This document shows positions 55,091 to 64,000 of a stretch of DNA of 64,000 bases, one piece after another. This stretch comes from Myotis daubentonii (Eukaryota > Chordata > Mammalia > Chiroptera > Vespertilionidae): positions 60,348,855-60,412,854 of the forward strand of contig NC_081851.1 of the NCBI RefSeq assembly GCF_963259705.1, written 5' to 3'. Under the pieces are notes generated by a model. That model worked only from the letters and a program-made list of their open reading frames with translations. It did not search any database and was not told where the DNA came from. The position numbers were made by a program, and so were the translations under genes. Position 1 is the stretch's first letter; each line of letters starts with the position of its first letter.

Positions 55091-56279
55091 TTCTACCTAC
55101 GCACCCTGATCACCGATAGGCTTTGCTCTGTGAGAAAGAAAGAAAAAAACTGAAACCACAGAAAGTCACTGAGCCCCTGAGAAGCTGGTGGTCGGTTAGA
55201 GACCCAGCTCCTAGACAGAGCTCAGCTTAGGGTTAGGGCCACCAGCTATCTGAGTCTTTTCAAAACTGAGGGGGTTCCGGGATGCAGCACTTTTTGTTCT
55301 AAAAGCTGGACACTCCCAGTAAACTGGGCGGCTGTCCTTTCTCAATACGCTTGTATTGAGTCGGTGAATGATTGTCTCCTGAGCACCAAACGAGCTCTCT
55401 GCATAAAGGTGGTTGGCTCCTGCTGGGAAGGGGAGACACTGAGGGAGAAAGGGCGGTCCGGCCCCTTTTGTCAACAGTGAGAAGCCTGATTTGCCAGCGA
55501 ACAACATCTTCTTGGCTATAAGGAAAGTCCCTCAAAACGGATCCTAAGTGAGAAAAGAAAAACTGACAAGTAAAGATGAACCACGATAGACTTGATGGAC
55601 TTTATCTAAGGGAGAAAAGCGAAGGATGGGCCAATAAAACACGGCCACAGCCAGGGGGCAGGCTGGCCCTGGTTCTGTGTCCCCCGAGGCCCTGTCTTCG
55701 CTGAGGCCTGGGAATGAGGCTGGGGCTCTCCCTGACCTGCAGAGAGAAACCTGCACTGTTTCGGGGCAGAGGGACTCGCCATGTCTGCACCTCCCATAGT
55801 TGCATGGGATGGGAGAAAGGGAAGCTTCAAACCTAGAGAACTAGCCCTGTATGGAGAGAGAAATGGAAAGACACAAGGAAAAACACAGCTAGCCAGCCCT
55901 TTGGAGAATGATTAAAGGATTCTTACACTGTGAGTCACAGCCAGCCTAGAAAGACAGGAAGTACAAAGCAATATTTTAGGGCCCAAGAATTTGCTGTGCA
56001 TAAACAGCCATTGCTGTCCCTCCAAAGCCAAAGGGTATTTCCCTGAAATCTAGTACTGTGTTAAACTAGTAAAATAACTGTCTATAATTCATGTAAAATT
56101 TCATATTAGCAATATGGTCTTTGCTCAGTCAGTGGATTAAACCCTGAAATATGTGAAAGACATTTATTCGCTTTTTAATAATAGTTTTCTGCACAAACTC
56201 TGCCTGATGGTGAGAGGAAATTACCATGCCCGCTGGTAAGTTTTAATTCCTTTTTGGAAAGTTACTATTTCCACTGAAC
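55091..56279. other. 1.2 kb without recognisable feature
   Basis: A GC-richer part at 55630-55800 carries three overlapping minus-strand frames of 67-74 codons without recognised domains. A partial CTCF-like CAGCCAGGGGGCAG lies at about 55649-55662. Confidence 0.4.
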
Positions 56280-56400
56280 ACTTTTCAGGTGATCTCCGGC
56301 AAATCACAGCGCCTCTCTAGACCTGAGGCTTCTCCTGGACTTGTGAGTTAAATAGCTCGTTCCTGTTCTTTCATTCAGTTCTATGAAAATGGAATAATGG
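56280..56400 (+). mobile_element. possible MIR fragment
   Basis: 'gtgatctccggcaaatcacagcgcctctctagacctgagg' and 'gtgagttaaatagctcgttcc' follow sense MIR weakly. Confidence 0.4.
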
Positions 56401-57944
56401 AAATAGTTCACCTACACGCTCAACACAGCACTGGGGCTCTGACTAGTCTTAGGCTGTTCTCAGAACTTGTCATCAGTAACAAACCCAGAGCAAGATTAAT
56501 GGGATGGGTTCCTGGAACTCCCAGAAGCTGGGTTGACGAGCCCAGCAGACAAAATTAACCAGACCAACTGTCCAAACACTGGACATGGATAAAGGGGCAG
56601 AGAGGTTGTTGTCAAACTGGTCCTCATCCAATAGCTTTACTTGCTTCTGTTGCCAATTCATGCACAAATTAATATTGCAGCATGGATCACCTTTCTCAAC
56701 AGGGCTATGGATATGGATACCTTTAGCATAAAACGAACTAGCTAGAAATACACTTACTTGTTCATTCCCACTCCCATCAATAGTGAACTTTTTCTGATCT
56801 GCCACTATGCTAAGCAGGGCAAAGTGTAGGGAAAAAATTTAATGGTCGATGAAATTAGCCTGAGGGATTCCCACCACTTATCTTTGAGCACCCCACCATG
56901 ATTTTGGCTGTGCCAATTAACTCCTGCTGCCCCCTGGTCACAACCTAGGCACTCGGCTAGAATGGCCACTTCCATGGTATCACGCTCTCTAGACCTTTCC
57001 AAAACCCTGTTCCTTCTTTGCAGTTACCTCTCTCTGCCCATCCCCCCTTTTTGAGGCCCTTTATGGCCAATAAACTAATGAATCTTAGTTAACTTATATG
57101 CTAGAAAGGGACTCTGGCACATTTGTACTTTATGGCCTTCACTTTGTAAAACATAAGAGATATAAAACAGGGAAAGCAATGTCTCATCCACTTTACTTGC
57201 AATTCCTGCCTAGGTAGAAGCCATCCTGTGAGCAAACCCATGCGCACATGAATATTTTTGATAAAGGAAGAAGAAAAGGAAATAAAAAATTATTGAAGTC
57301 CAGAAGCACCCCAAACATTTGAGGTACTCAGTTTTCACAACTCTTGGAGAGATAATCGCTGTCATGCTTTCTGGTTGCCTCGCACCTTAGTGCATTTTGC
57401 TGTGTTTGGGGAGTTCCCTGTCGGATAAGTTCTGCCTCCCTAAAGTAAAGTCAGAAAATGTGCTTCCGCAGAGATGTCCTCAGGCAACAGGTTAGTCAGA
57501 AATGATGAACTGGCAGAAGGAGGAGATGCCTGGGACCTGTTTGCTGACTGGGTGGTTACAGAGGCATCTGTTTTGCTAGGTACCAGTAGTTGTAAGATCA
57601 GTTCCTGGCTCAGTGTATCAGTGCTGGCAGAGATGCAATGGAATGTGAGCTCCTGGCAGCCAACCCATACTCTGGGGGACAGGAGGGCCAGCAGACGCCT
57701 TACTGGGTCACTTCTGCAGCATAATTTCAGGCCTCGACCTCAGAAGCTCAACCTCAAACCTGCCTCTCTGGCCCTCCCGCTGCTTTGTGAGCTACCCCAT
57801 ATCATTTTTGCTTAATCAGCTAAAATCAGCGGCTGTTGCTTATAATTAAGAGCGCCGAGTGTATAGGGATACATATTGCTAACTATCCCTTCTTACCGAA
57901 TGGAAACCAAAGCTGAAGCACAAGAAACTAAAATGAAAAAAAAG
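56401..57944. other. 1.5 kb without recognisable feature
   Basis: Frames of 110 (minus, 56473-56805) and 113 codons (plus, 57474-57815) occur; no recognised domain. Confidence 0.4.
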
Positions 57945-58050
57945 AAAAGTCAAGTCACTTGCCCAAGGACATACAGCTCATAAGTAGCAGAGGCAGAATT
58001 TGAACCCAGGGGTGGGGGTGGGGGAATGGCCCTACCATTTCCACTGACTC
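57945..58050 (-). mobile_element. MIR fragment, antisense
   Basis: CAAGTCACTTGCCCAAGGACATACAGCTCATAAGTAGCAGAGGCAGAATTTGAACCCAGG is a well-kept antisense MIR core. Confidence 0.85.
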
Positions 58051-58426
58051 TAGGTACGGTTGAGTTGGGACGTCTTTTTCTCTTTGCTTGCACTCACTTT
58101 TCTGACTTAACTGTGTGCCAATAAGCAGATGGGTGATGCTAAAGATAAACCAGCACCACTTATTTCCATTGCTACCTTCAAATATTACTGTTCACAGTTT
58201 GTGAGGGGTGTGACCACTTTCTGTGGATTGCGGAGGGGGTGGCCAAATGTTGGGGTTTTGTTTACCATTGCTTTCGATGAGTCACAGAGAGTTATGCATT
58301 ATTCATGAACTTTAGGTTTGAAAAAAGTTCCCCTGTGCAATTTCTGCTCATTGGCTCCACCAATCCAAGATTGAAATAAATACCAGCAGATAATGAAGTA
58401 TATCGCCCAACCTGTGCTTTCAAACT
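58051..58426. other. no recognisable feature
   Basis: About 380 bp unique-looking sequence. Confidence 0.4.
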
Positions 58427-58434
58427 GTGTAAAC

Positions 58435-58586
58435 CAGTGGTGGGCAAACTGCGGCCCTTTGAGTGTGGCTCTTCCACAAACTACCATGTGCGGGCGCACA
58501 CGTACAGTACGATTGAAACTTTGTGGCCATACTCAAGGGGCCAAAGAGCCACATGTGGCTCTCAAGCCCCAGTTTGCCGACCACTG
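58435..58586. mobile_element. foldback hAT MITE, 152 bp, perfect TSD
   Basis: Ends CAGTGGTGGGCAAACTG and CAGTTTGCCGACCACTG, with perfect GTGTAAAC duplication (58427-58434, 58587-58594). Same left-end/inverted-left-end architecture as 53457-53606. Confidence 0.96.
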
Positions 58587-58594
58587 GTGTAAAC

Positions 58595-59159
58595 TAATGC
58601 CCAGAGAACCAAAAAGAGAGGTTGGAAGAGTGGGTTTTAATTCAGCATCCTGCCATGTATGTAAAAAGATGAAAGCTGGGCATATTGATAGATACCTAAC
58701 AAATTGGAATTAATCTACTAGGCACCTGCACATTTCAATATCCCTTAAGATGAAAAAAGAAAAAAGATATCAAGCAAGTGCTAAGAGAGCTGTTCCAACC
58801 AAAATGTGAAGAAGCAAAAATCTGTCTTAGAGCTCTCAAACTCTTATTCTTTTATTCCTAATTGGTGCTCTCAACCCCTCCACCCTTCAATACCTAGATT
58901 AAATTCTCCCTCCAAACTCTACTCAAAGCCTACTCATTCTCCTGCAAAGCAAGACACAAATGACTGATAGCAACTTAAACAACTACTCCTTTCACAGGCA
59001 TTTGCACTTAGACTCAATCAAAATCTTAAGTAAAGGGATTACATTCTGTAGGAGACATCAGTTGTTCATAGTTGCCTCAAAATATTTTTTGTATCTCATA
59101 CCAAAAAATATATATTATTTGATATATATATATATTTTTTTTAAGAAGGCAACATTTTG
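58595..59159. other. no recognisable feature
   Basis: AT-rich; ends in a short TA/T-rich run at 59106-59142. Confidence 0.4.
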
Positions 59160-59549
59160 TTTTGTGTTAATTTTGTGTTGATTTGCCTAGGTGATGGGGT
59201 ACGCAGATATTTTTGGTTAAATGCCATTTTGGGGTAGGTTCTGTGAGGGTGCTTCTGGATGAGATTGGATAGCATTTGAATCCATAGACAGAGTAAAGCA
59301 TACTGCCCTCCCCTAAGTGGGTGAGGCTCCCTCAATCCCTTAAAGGCCTGATTAGAATAAAAAGCTGGATAAGAAAGAATGTTTTCTCTTTGCCTGACTG
59401 TCTTGAACTGGGACTTTGGTCTTCTCCTGCCTTCAGACTTGGACTTGGATTTGAACTATACCATTGGCCCTCCTGGATCTCCAGATTGCTGAGTATAGAT
59501 TTTTGAGACCTCTTGGCATCCAAAATTACATGAGACAATTTCTTATAGT

Positions 59550-59618
<69 letters not shown>

Positions 59619-59800
59619 AAGAAGAAGAAGAAGAAGAAGGAGGAGGAGGAGGAGGAGGAGGAGGAGGAGTGGGGGAGGAGGAGGAGGAGTGGGGGAGGAG
59701 GAGGGAGAAAGGAGAGAAGGGAAGGGAAGGAAAGGGAAAGGAAGAGAGGAAAAGAGATCTTATTGGTTTGTTACTGTGAAGAACCCAAACTAAGACCATA
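59160..59800 (+). mobile_element. old interspersed repeat containing a purine tract, family not named
   Basis: 'ggacttggatttgaactataccattggccctcctggatctccagattgctg', 'ttggcatccaaaattacatgagacaatttcttat' and, after the tract, 'tcttattggtttgttactgtgaagaacccaaactaagac' form a layout I know as recurrent in mammalian genomes, but I cannot assign the family safely. Confidence 0.5.
59549..59757. repeat. about 210-bp homopurine tract
   Basis: (GA)n of about 30 units, (GAA)n, (GGA)n and GGGA/GGAAA stretches, broken only by T at 59670 and 59690. Long frames (109 and 155 codons) through it are low-complexity artefacts. Confidence 0.97.
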
Positions 59801-60260
59801 TAAATACCAGAAAGAAATGCACAATTGTGATCCTCCCACCCAATCCCAATAGTAAATTGCTATTGCTCTCATCTTTTCTCTTCTCCAATCTTTTTACCAG
59901 ATCTCCAAAAACATTTTGAACACCTTCTTAACATTTTGATAGTTCCCTACTCTGTAGATCTTCTCGACAACAAATAAATAAATAATTATATTTTTCAGTC
60001 CTCTTTGTGCTAGGGTGATTGTGATTCCATCAATCAGCACCCATTTTAGACCGATTCAGATGTATGAATATGAGGCACTCATATTTCTAGCATGAACTGG
60101 AACCAGTAGTGTGGTGGCTCCCTGATCATAGCAGATGCTGTAGCTGTCTTAGAAAGTAATTTTGGAATGTGGAAGTGCACAGTGGGGTTATTCTCAGAAG
60201 CTCATCTTGAGTCTGTTTCTTCAGCCTTTGTATTAATTCTTTAAGTTCTTTATCCTTTAA
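59801..60260. other. no recognisable feature
   Basis: About 460 bp unique-looking sequence. Confidence 0.4.
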
Positions 60261-60534
60261 CTAGAGGCCCAGTGCATGACATTAGTGCACTCAGGAGGGG
60301 GGTCACTCAGCCCAGCCTGCGCCCATCCTTAGCGCTACTGCAGAGGCAGGCCACTGCGCTCACCAGCTGTCAGCCCAGCTTGTGGCTGAGAGGCACTCCC
60401 CCTGTCGGAGCGCACTGACCACCAGGGGGCAGCTCCTGCATTGAGCGTCTTCCCCCTGGTGGTCAGTGTGCCTCATAGCAACCGGTCATCCCGCTATTCG
60501 GTCAATTTGCATATTACACTTTTATTATATAGGA
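60261..60534 (-). mobile_element. short Helitron carrying a palindromic CTCF-like motif
   Basis: Plus-strand ends CTAGAGGCCCAGTGCATGAC and CACTTTTATTATATAGGA, flanked by A60260 and T60535; hairpin AGTGCATGACATTAGTGCACT near the CTAG end. At 274 bp it lacks 31-bp units. The centre holds CTGACCACCAGGGGG and its exact inverse CCCCCTGGTGGTCAG. Confidence 0.94.
60419..60432 (+). promoter_or_regulatory. CTCF-like motif in the Helitron
   Basis: CCACCAGGGGGCAG fits all 14 positions of the known CTCF core pattern CCASYAGRKGGCRS. The inverse arm at 60452-60466 gives a second, opposite, slightly weaker match. Binding is inferred only. Confidence 0.55.
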
Positions 60535-60893
60535 TAAGTTCCTTCCTGCTTAAAGTAACCAGAGTAAATTCATTGACTGCAACTAAGGAATTATGATCAA
60601 TATAACAACTGGACAATAAGTGATGGCAAACAATAGACTTCAAAGAATGGAACCTTGTCTTTTAAGGATTGGCTATCTGACCAGGTTGGGCTCAAAGTGA
60701 GTGAGTAGCTGGTATATTAAATGAGGAGACACTAGTAACCCCTGGTATATAAGGTGGCAAAACTATAACTTAAATTATTATCTTTTGTCATTTGGAATAA
60801 AGTGTCTACGGAAGCCAAAGTTTTGGCTTCCCTTTTAATTGCTTCCCCACAGACACCATTAACTGGGGCTAAAGAATACAAGAAGTGTGGGGT
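60535..60893. other. no recognisable feature
   Basis: About 360 bp unique-looking sequence. Confidence 0.4.
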
Positions 60894-60908
60894 GGGGGGG
60901 GGGGGGGG
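60894..60908 (+). repeat. poly-G run
   Basis: Fifteen consecutive G immediately before a SINE. Confidence 0.9.
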
Positions 60909-60912
60909 AACA

Positions 60913-61170
60913 GCCCTGGCTGGTGTGGCTCTGTTGGTTAAGCATCGTCCCATGCACTGAGAGGTCACAGGTTTGATTCCCAGTCAGGGCACATGCCCCC
61001 AAGTTTGACTCCTGGTCAGGGCACATGCCTGGGTTGTGGGCCTGATCCTGGGTTTTGTGCTTGATCCCCAGTAGGGGGCGTGCAGGAGGCAACAGATCAA
61101 TGCTTCTCTTTCCCTCTCCCTTCTTCTCTCTCTAAAATCAATACAAACATTTTAAAAAAATGAAAGAAAA
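60913..61170 (+). mobile_element. Ves-type SINE with internal duplication
   Basis: Head GCCCTGGCTGGTGTGGCTC. The stretch 'tttgattcccagtcagggcacatgcc' is followed by a near copy 'tttgactcctggtcagggcacatgcc' (B-box region doubled), then CCAGTAGGGGGCGT (61068-61081) and an AATCAATACAAACATTTT tail. No clear duplication of target. Confidence 0.9.
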
Positions 61171-61384
61171 AGACAGACTAGAGAATTTAAATTCTTAGAC
61201 CTAGGTATTGTTAGAGAAACAGGGAGATCATAGGAGACACACTATTTTAAATAATTTTAAAAAATATTTTATAGTCACAGGGTTGTCATGGACAAAAAGC
61301 AAATGCAGAACCAGAGCTGGGCAGTTACTGAATTTCAAAGTAGGTTGAATTCATATCCTAAGTAGATATCTCCTATGCAAGTCA

Positions 61385-61503
61385 GGGTATTATTTGGGAA
61401 AGACAGAAGCGGGTGGTAGGGGCTGGATGGAGGTGGGCAAAAGTGGGGAAGTGGGGACTTCTGTAATAATGTCAACAATAAAAATAAAATTTAAAAAAGA
61501 AAA
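61385..61503 (+). mobile_element. L1 3' tail
   Basis: G-rich blocks (GGTAGGGGCTGGATGGAGGTGGGC), 'cttctgtaataatgtcaacaataaaaataaaa' and A-rich end, parallel to the tails at 14655 and 42895. Confidence 0.75.
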
Positions 61504-61641
61504 TCATAACGAAGAGAGCATAATAAGTCAAATATATAAAATTTAAAAGGCTACTAGAAAAACTAACTTAATTATAATAGTTCACATGCTGTTGGTCCAC
61601 ATGCAGTCAATTTGGTAAATCAATCAAATATTTTAAGTTGT

Positions 61642-61858
61642 GCCAGAACCGGTTTGGCTCAGTGGATAGAGTGTTGGCCTGTGGACTCAAGGGTCCCGGG
61701 TTCGAATCCGGTCAGGGGCATGTACCTTGGTTGCAGGCACATCCCCAGTGGGGGGCATGCAGGAGGCAGCTGATCGATGTTTCTCTCTCATCGATATTTC
61801 TAACTCTCTATCCCTCTCCCTTCCTCTCTGTAGAAAATCAATAAAACATATTTAAAAA
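61642..61858 (+). mobile_element. young Ves SINE with intact Pol III boxes
   Basis: A-box TGGCTCAGTGG (61655-61665) and a perfect B-box GGTTCGAATCC (61699-61709). Full body and tail; perfect 16-bp duplication AAATATTTTAAGTTGT (61626-61641, 61859-61874). Among the copies here it has the best-preserved internal promoter and longest perfect duplication. Confidence 0.97.
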
Positions 61859-61874
61859 AAATATTTTAAGTTGT

Positions 61875-63034
61875 GGGGTTTTTTTTCAAATCTGTCAAGG
61901 TGGTGGTTAGGTTGAACTTACCAGTTGTTCCATGGGACTGACAAGTCAGTTCTAACTAATACCCTGAATAGATTCAGTCTGTAAGACTCAACTGCCTTTG
62001 ATTAACAAAATGTCCTCATTCCCACCATACAATAGCAATTTTTAAGTTTCTTTTTTAATGTAGATATAGCCAGAGACCCATTCTTTTCCTCTTGGTTCTG
62101 GAACCAACACAGAATTTGCTAGTTTGATTGAAGGCTTAAGCTCCCTAGACCTCACTAGTGAAAGAAAAATAACACTACCCTCACTATAAATTCCATCAAT
62201 AGAGAGGTTATGAAGATGAATGAGGCCACATTGGGCCAATTTCCCATTTTATGTAAATCTAAGACAAAGTCCAAGTCACACAGGATTAGAACCATAGGCA
62301 ATGTTTTTCAGGTTCCCAGAAGAAAGTCACTTTATCAACATAAACTTGGCACAATTTTGAAACATAACAGCATCCGTCTTATCAGCCTATTGACTTACTG
62401 CAGTAAGTTGTGGTATTTTCCTTATTATTTTATGCCCAAAGCCATAGAAAGATTAATGTTACAAGTTAAGCAAACAGTGTGATATTTACAGCATACACTG
62501 TTGGTGAATATTAAACTTCTTTCCTAGGTCCAGCTTTCTAAGGACCACAGGAGAAGGTCACACATGTGCTGTGGAGACAGTCAGTGCACTTTCCTTAATG
62601 TTTAGCCCACAGATTAATGTCAATGTTCAAAAGCAGGAAAGACAAGGATAGGCTGCCATCTGTCTTTAGGAGCAGGAGTGTAGAGTGATGAATCAATTTG
62701 AATACACTGTTTATGAATAAGAGAGATGATCTATACCCAGCTCTGGGTCACAAACAAGCACTGATTTTTATAGATGAGAAGGCAACAGTGAGATATTGCT
62801 TCCAAAGAGACCTGCTGGTTTCTGGATTTTCAAAATATCCCTTCCATCAAGGAGTCTTGTTGAGAATGTCAGCTACATACCAGAGGCTACAGGAGCAACT
62901 GAGGCCCTTGAGAAGCTGTATTTCTGAAGCATCAGGGAAGAAGAGAGTGAATCCTAGGCGATGTTGTAACCAGACCATTTTGAAATCCTCTTACAGTGCT
63001 GGCAACATAAGCAACACTTGGAACCCAGGTTATC
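61875..63034. other. 1.16 kb without recognisable feature
   Basis: A 113-codon plus-strand frame (62698-63039) has no recognised domain. Confidence 0.4.
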
Positions 63035-63618
63035 TGTGAAGAGTATATGCCACCCTAAAATATGCCACTTTGACACATTGGTGATTTTGAGCTAAAGACA
63101 ATTGAGAAGAACAGATATAAGAAAAGATCTCTGCCCTTCCCCTATTTGTCTAAAAGCAGGATATAAATTTGTAATGGTGTCCCTGGCTCCCTGCTCTTTC
63201 AGGGAAAAAAAAAAAAGTTAATCATTGGAGACAACTCTAGACCCTTAGTATGGAGACAGCACCAAAGGAATCTACATAATACAATTTATTAACTTGCCCT
63301 TACCTTCCACAGTTTTTCTATATATTACCTTCCCCAATTTGCCAACCTAGAAACTCAAAGTCCCTTACTCTTGTCTTGCCAAGGGTAAAAGGTATTGTTC
63401 TTTATGTAAGATGCTACCTAAGCCCAAGCTTTGACCACATCTTTGAGTTACTCATTTCTGAGTGCTGCCATGTGTATGCACAATGCAAATGTCAATAAAT
63501 TTCTGTGTTTTTTTCCCTTGTTAATCTGTCTTTTGTCAGTACAATTTGTACAGCCCCAGCCAGAGAACCTAGGAGGGTACAGGGGGGAAAAAAACTTTGT
63601 TCCTCCCCTATCCCTAGA
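63035..63618 (+). mobile_element. probable LTR of an old endogenous retrovirus
   Basis: Starts about TGTGAAGAGTATATGCC. AATAAATTTCTGTG (from about 63494) acts as polyadenylation signal, followed by 'cccttgttaatctgtcttttgtcagtac' and 'agccagagaacctaggagggtacaggggg...ttcctcccc', a U5-like end common in mammalian LTRs. Boundaries approximate; class not resolved. Confidence 0.6.
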
Positions 63619-63825
63619 TTAGGTCACCAAGAAGTCAGTTTTACACATACCTGAACATTTACCATGAATCAGAAACCAGACCATGATGGAAGATATACAT
63701 GGGGTGAGACAAGGAATCCTCGATGAATTCACAGTCCAGTAGAGATAAACACATCAGAGTTCCCATGCTGTTACTACCCCAGTGAAAGAAAAATGTTGTC
63801 TTACTCTACTCACTGGCCCTTTCCT

Positions 63826-63892
63826 GGCCCTCAAAGAAGCTCTCCAGGTGATTCCTACATGTAGACATGTTCAGGAACCACTATTTTCCACT
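63826..63892. mobile_element. MER5A-like right end
   Basis: 'ctctccaggtgattcctacatgtagacatgttcaggaaccacta' matches the right end of MER5A-type elements. A second left-end-like string (GGGTCTCAACCCAGGTTGCAC) begins at about 63974 and is cut by the window end. Confidence 0.55.
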
Positions 63893-64000
63893 GAATTGGT
63901 TTTCACATCACACTCTCTTGGCTTCCATCTTACTCTGTTCTGATAAAGAACTGATTGGATAGCCCAGAATAGGGGTCTCAACCCAGGTTGCACTTGAGAA

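Noticed and set aside
59332..59799. 155-codon minus-strand frame and 109-codon plus-strand frame of Ser/Leu or Arg/Glu runs
   Set aside because: Translations of the purine tract; low complexity, no conserved domain.

Overview
This window reads as nuclear, non-coding DNA of a vespertilionid bat. The assignment rests on three kinds of interspersed element that occur together. There are many tRNA-derived SINEs of the Ves type. There are several short Helitrons with HeliBat-type ends (a CTAG 3' end after a hairpin, a 5' TC, insertion between A and T). There are also short hAT elements with 8-bp target duplications. Abundant, recent Helitrons are known among mammals essentially only from vesper bats.

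I see no convincing protein-coding exon, no structural RNA gene and no CRISPR array. The open frames are short and look like chance; the longest (255-303 codons near 53.5-54.4 kb) are by-products of a stop-free 31-bp minisatellite. The stretch is best described as intergenic or deep intronic DNA, with older repeats (MIR, L2, MER5A-like, MaLR, L1M) overlaid by younger bat-specific insertions.

Layout: 0-12 kb holds two inverted and one forward Ves SINE, TG and TA microsatellites, an L1 tail, a CpG-rich LTR-like piece (7.4-7.7 kb), an older SINE, a 97%-identical 100-bp inverted duplication (8.53-9.09 kb) and several MIRs. 12-23 kb has a short Helitron, L1 3' ends, an old hAT element, and three Helitrons packed end to end inside the tail of one Ves SINE (18.1-19.6 kb), then a hAT element and another SINE. 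23-36 kb has L2 and L1 fragments, a 396-bp hAT element with a perfect duplication, and a run of SINEs. 36-48 kb has a long L2 relic, a Helitron with a nine-unit internal minisatellite, a MaLR LTR split by an L1 tail, a 4-bp-TSD solo LTR, a 744-bp ERV2-like solo LTR inside an L1 relic, and an inverted MaLR LTR. 48-54.4 kb has two SINEs at one target, an L2 relic split by an L1 that itself carries a hAT element, and a 24-unit G-rich minisatellite. 54-64 kb has a foldback hAT element, a 200-bp purine tract, a Helitron with a palindromic CTCF-like motif, two SINEs, an L1 tail and a probable LTR.

No genes work together here. What can be read is a history of nested insertion, plus a few candidate cis-elements (CTCF-like motifs, G-quadruplex-prone arrays, intact Pol III boxes) carried by the repeats. 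All family names come from recognition of sequence, not from a database search; boundaries of old repeats are approximate.
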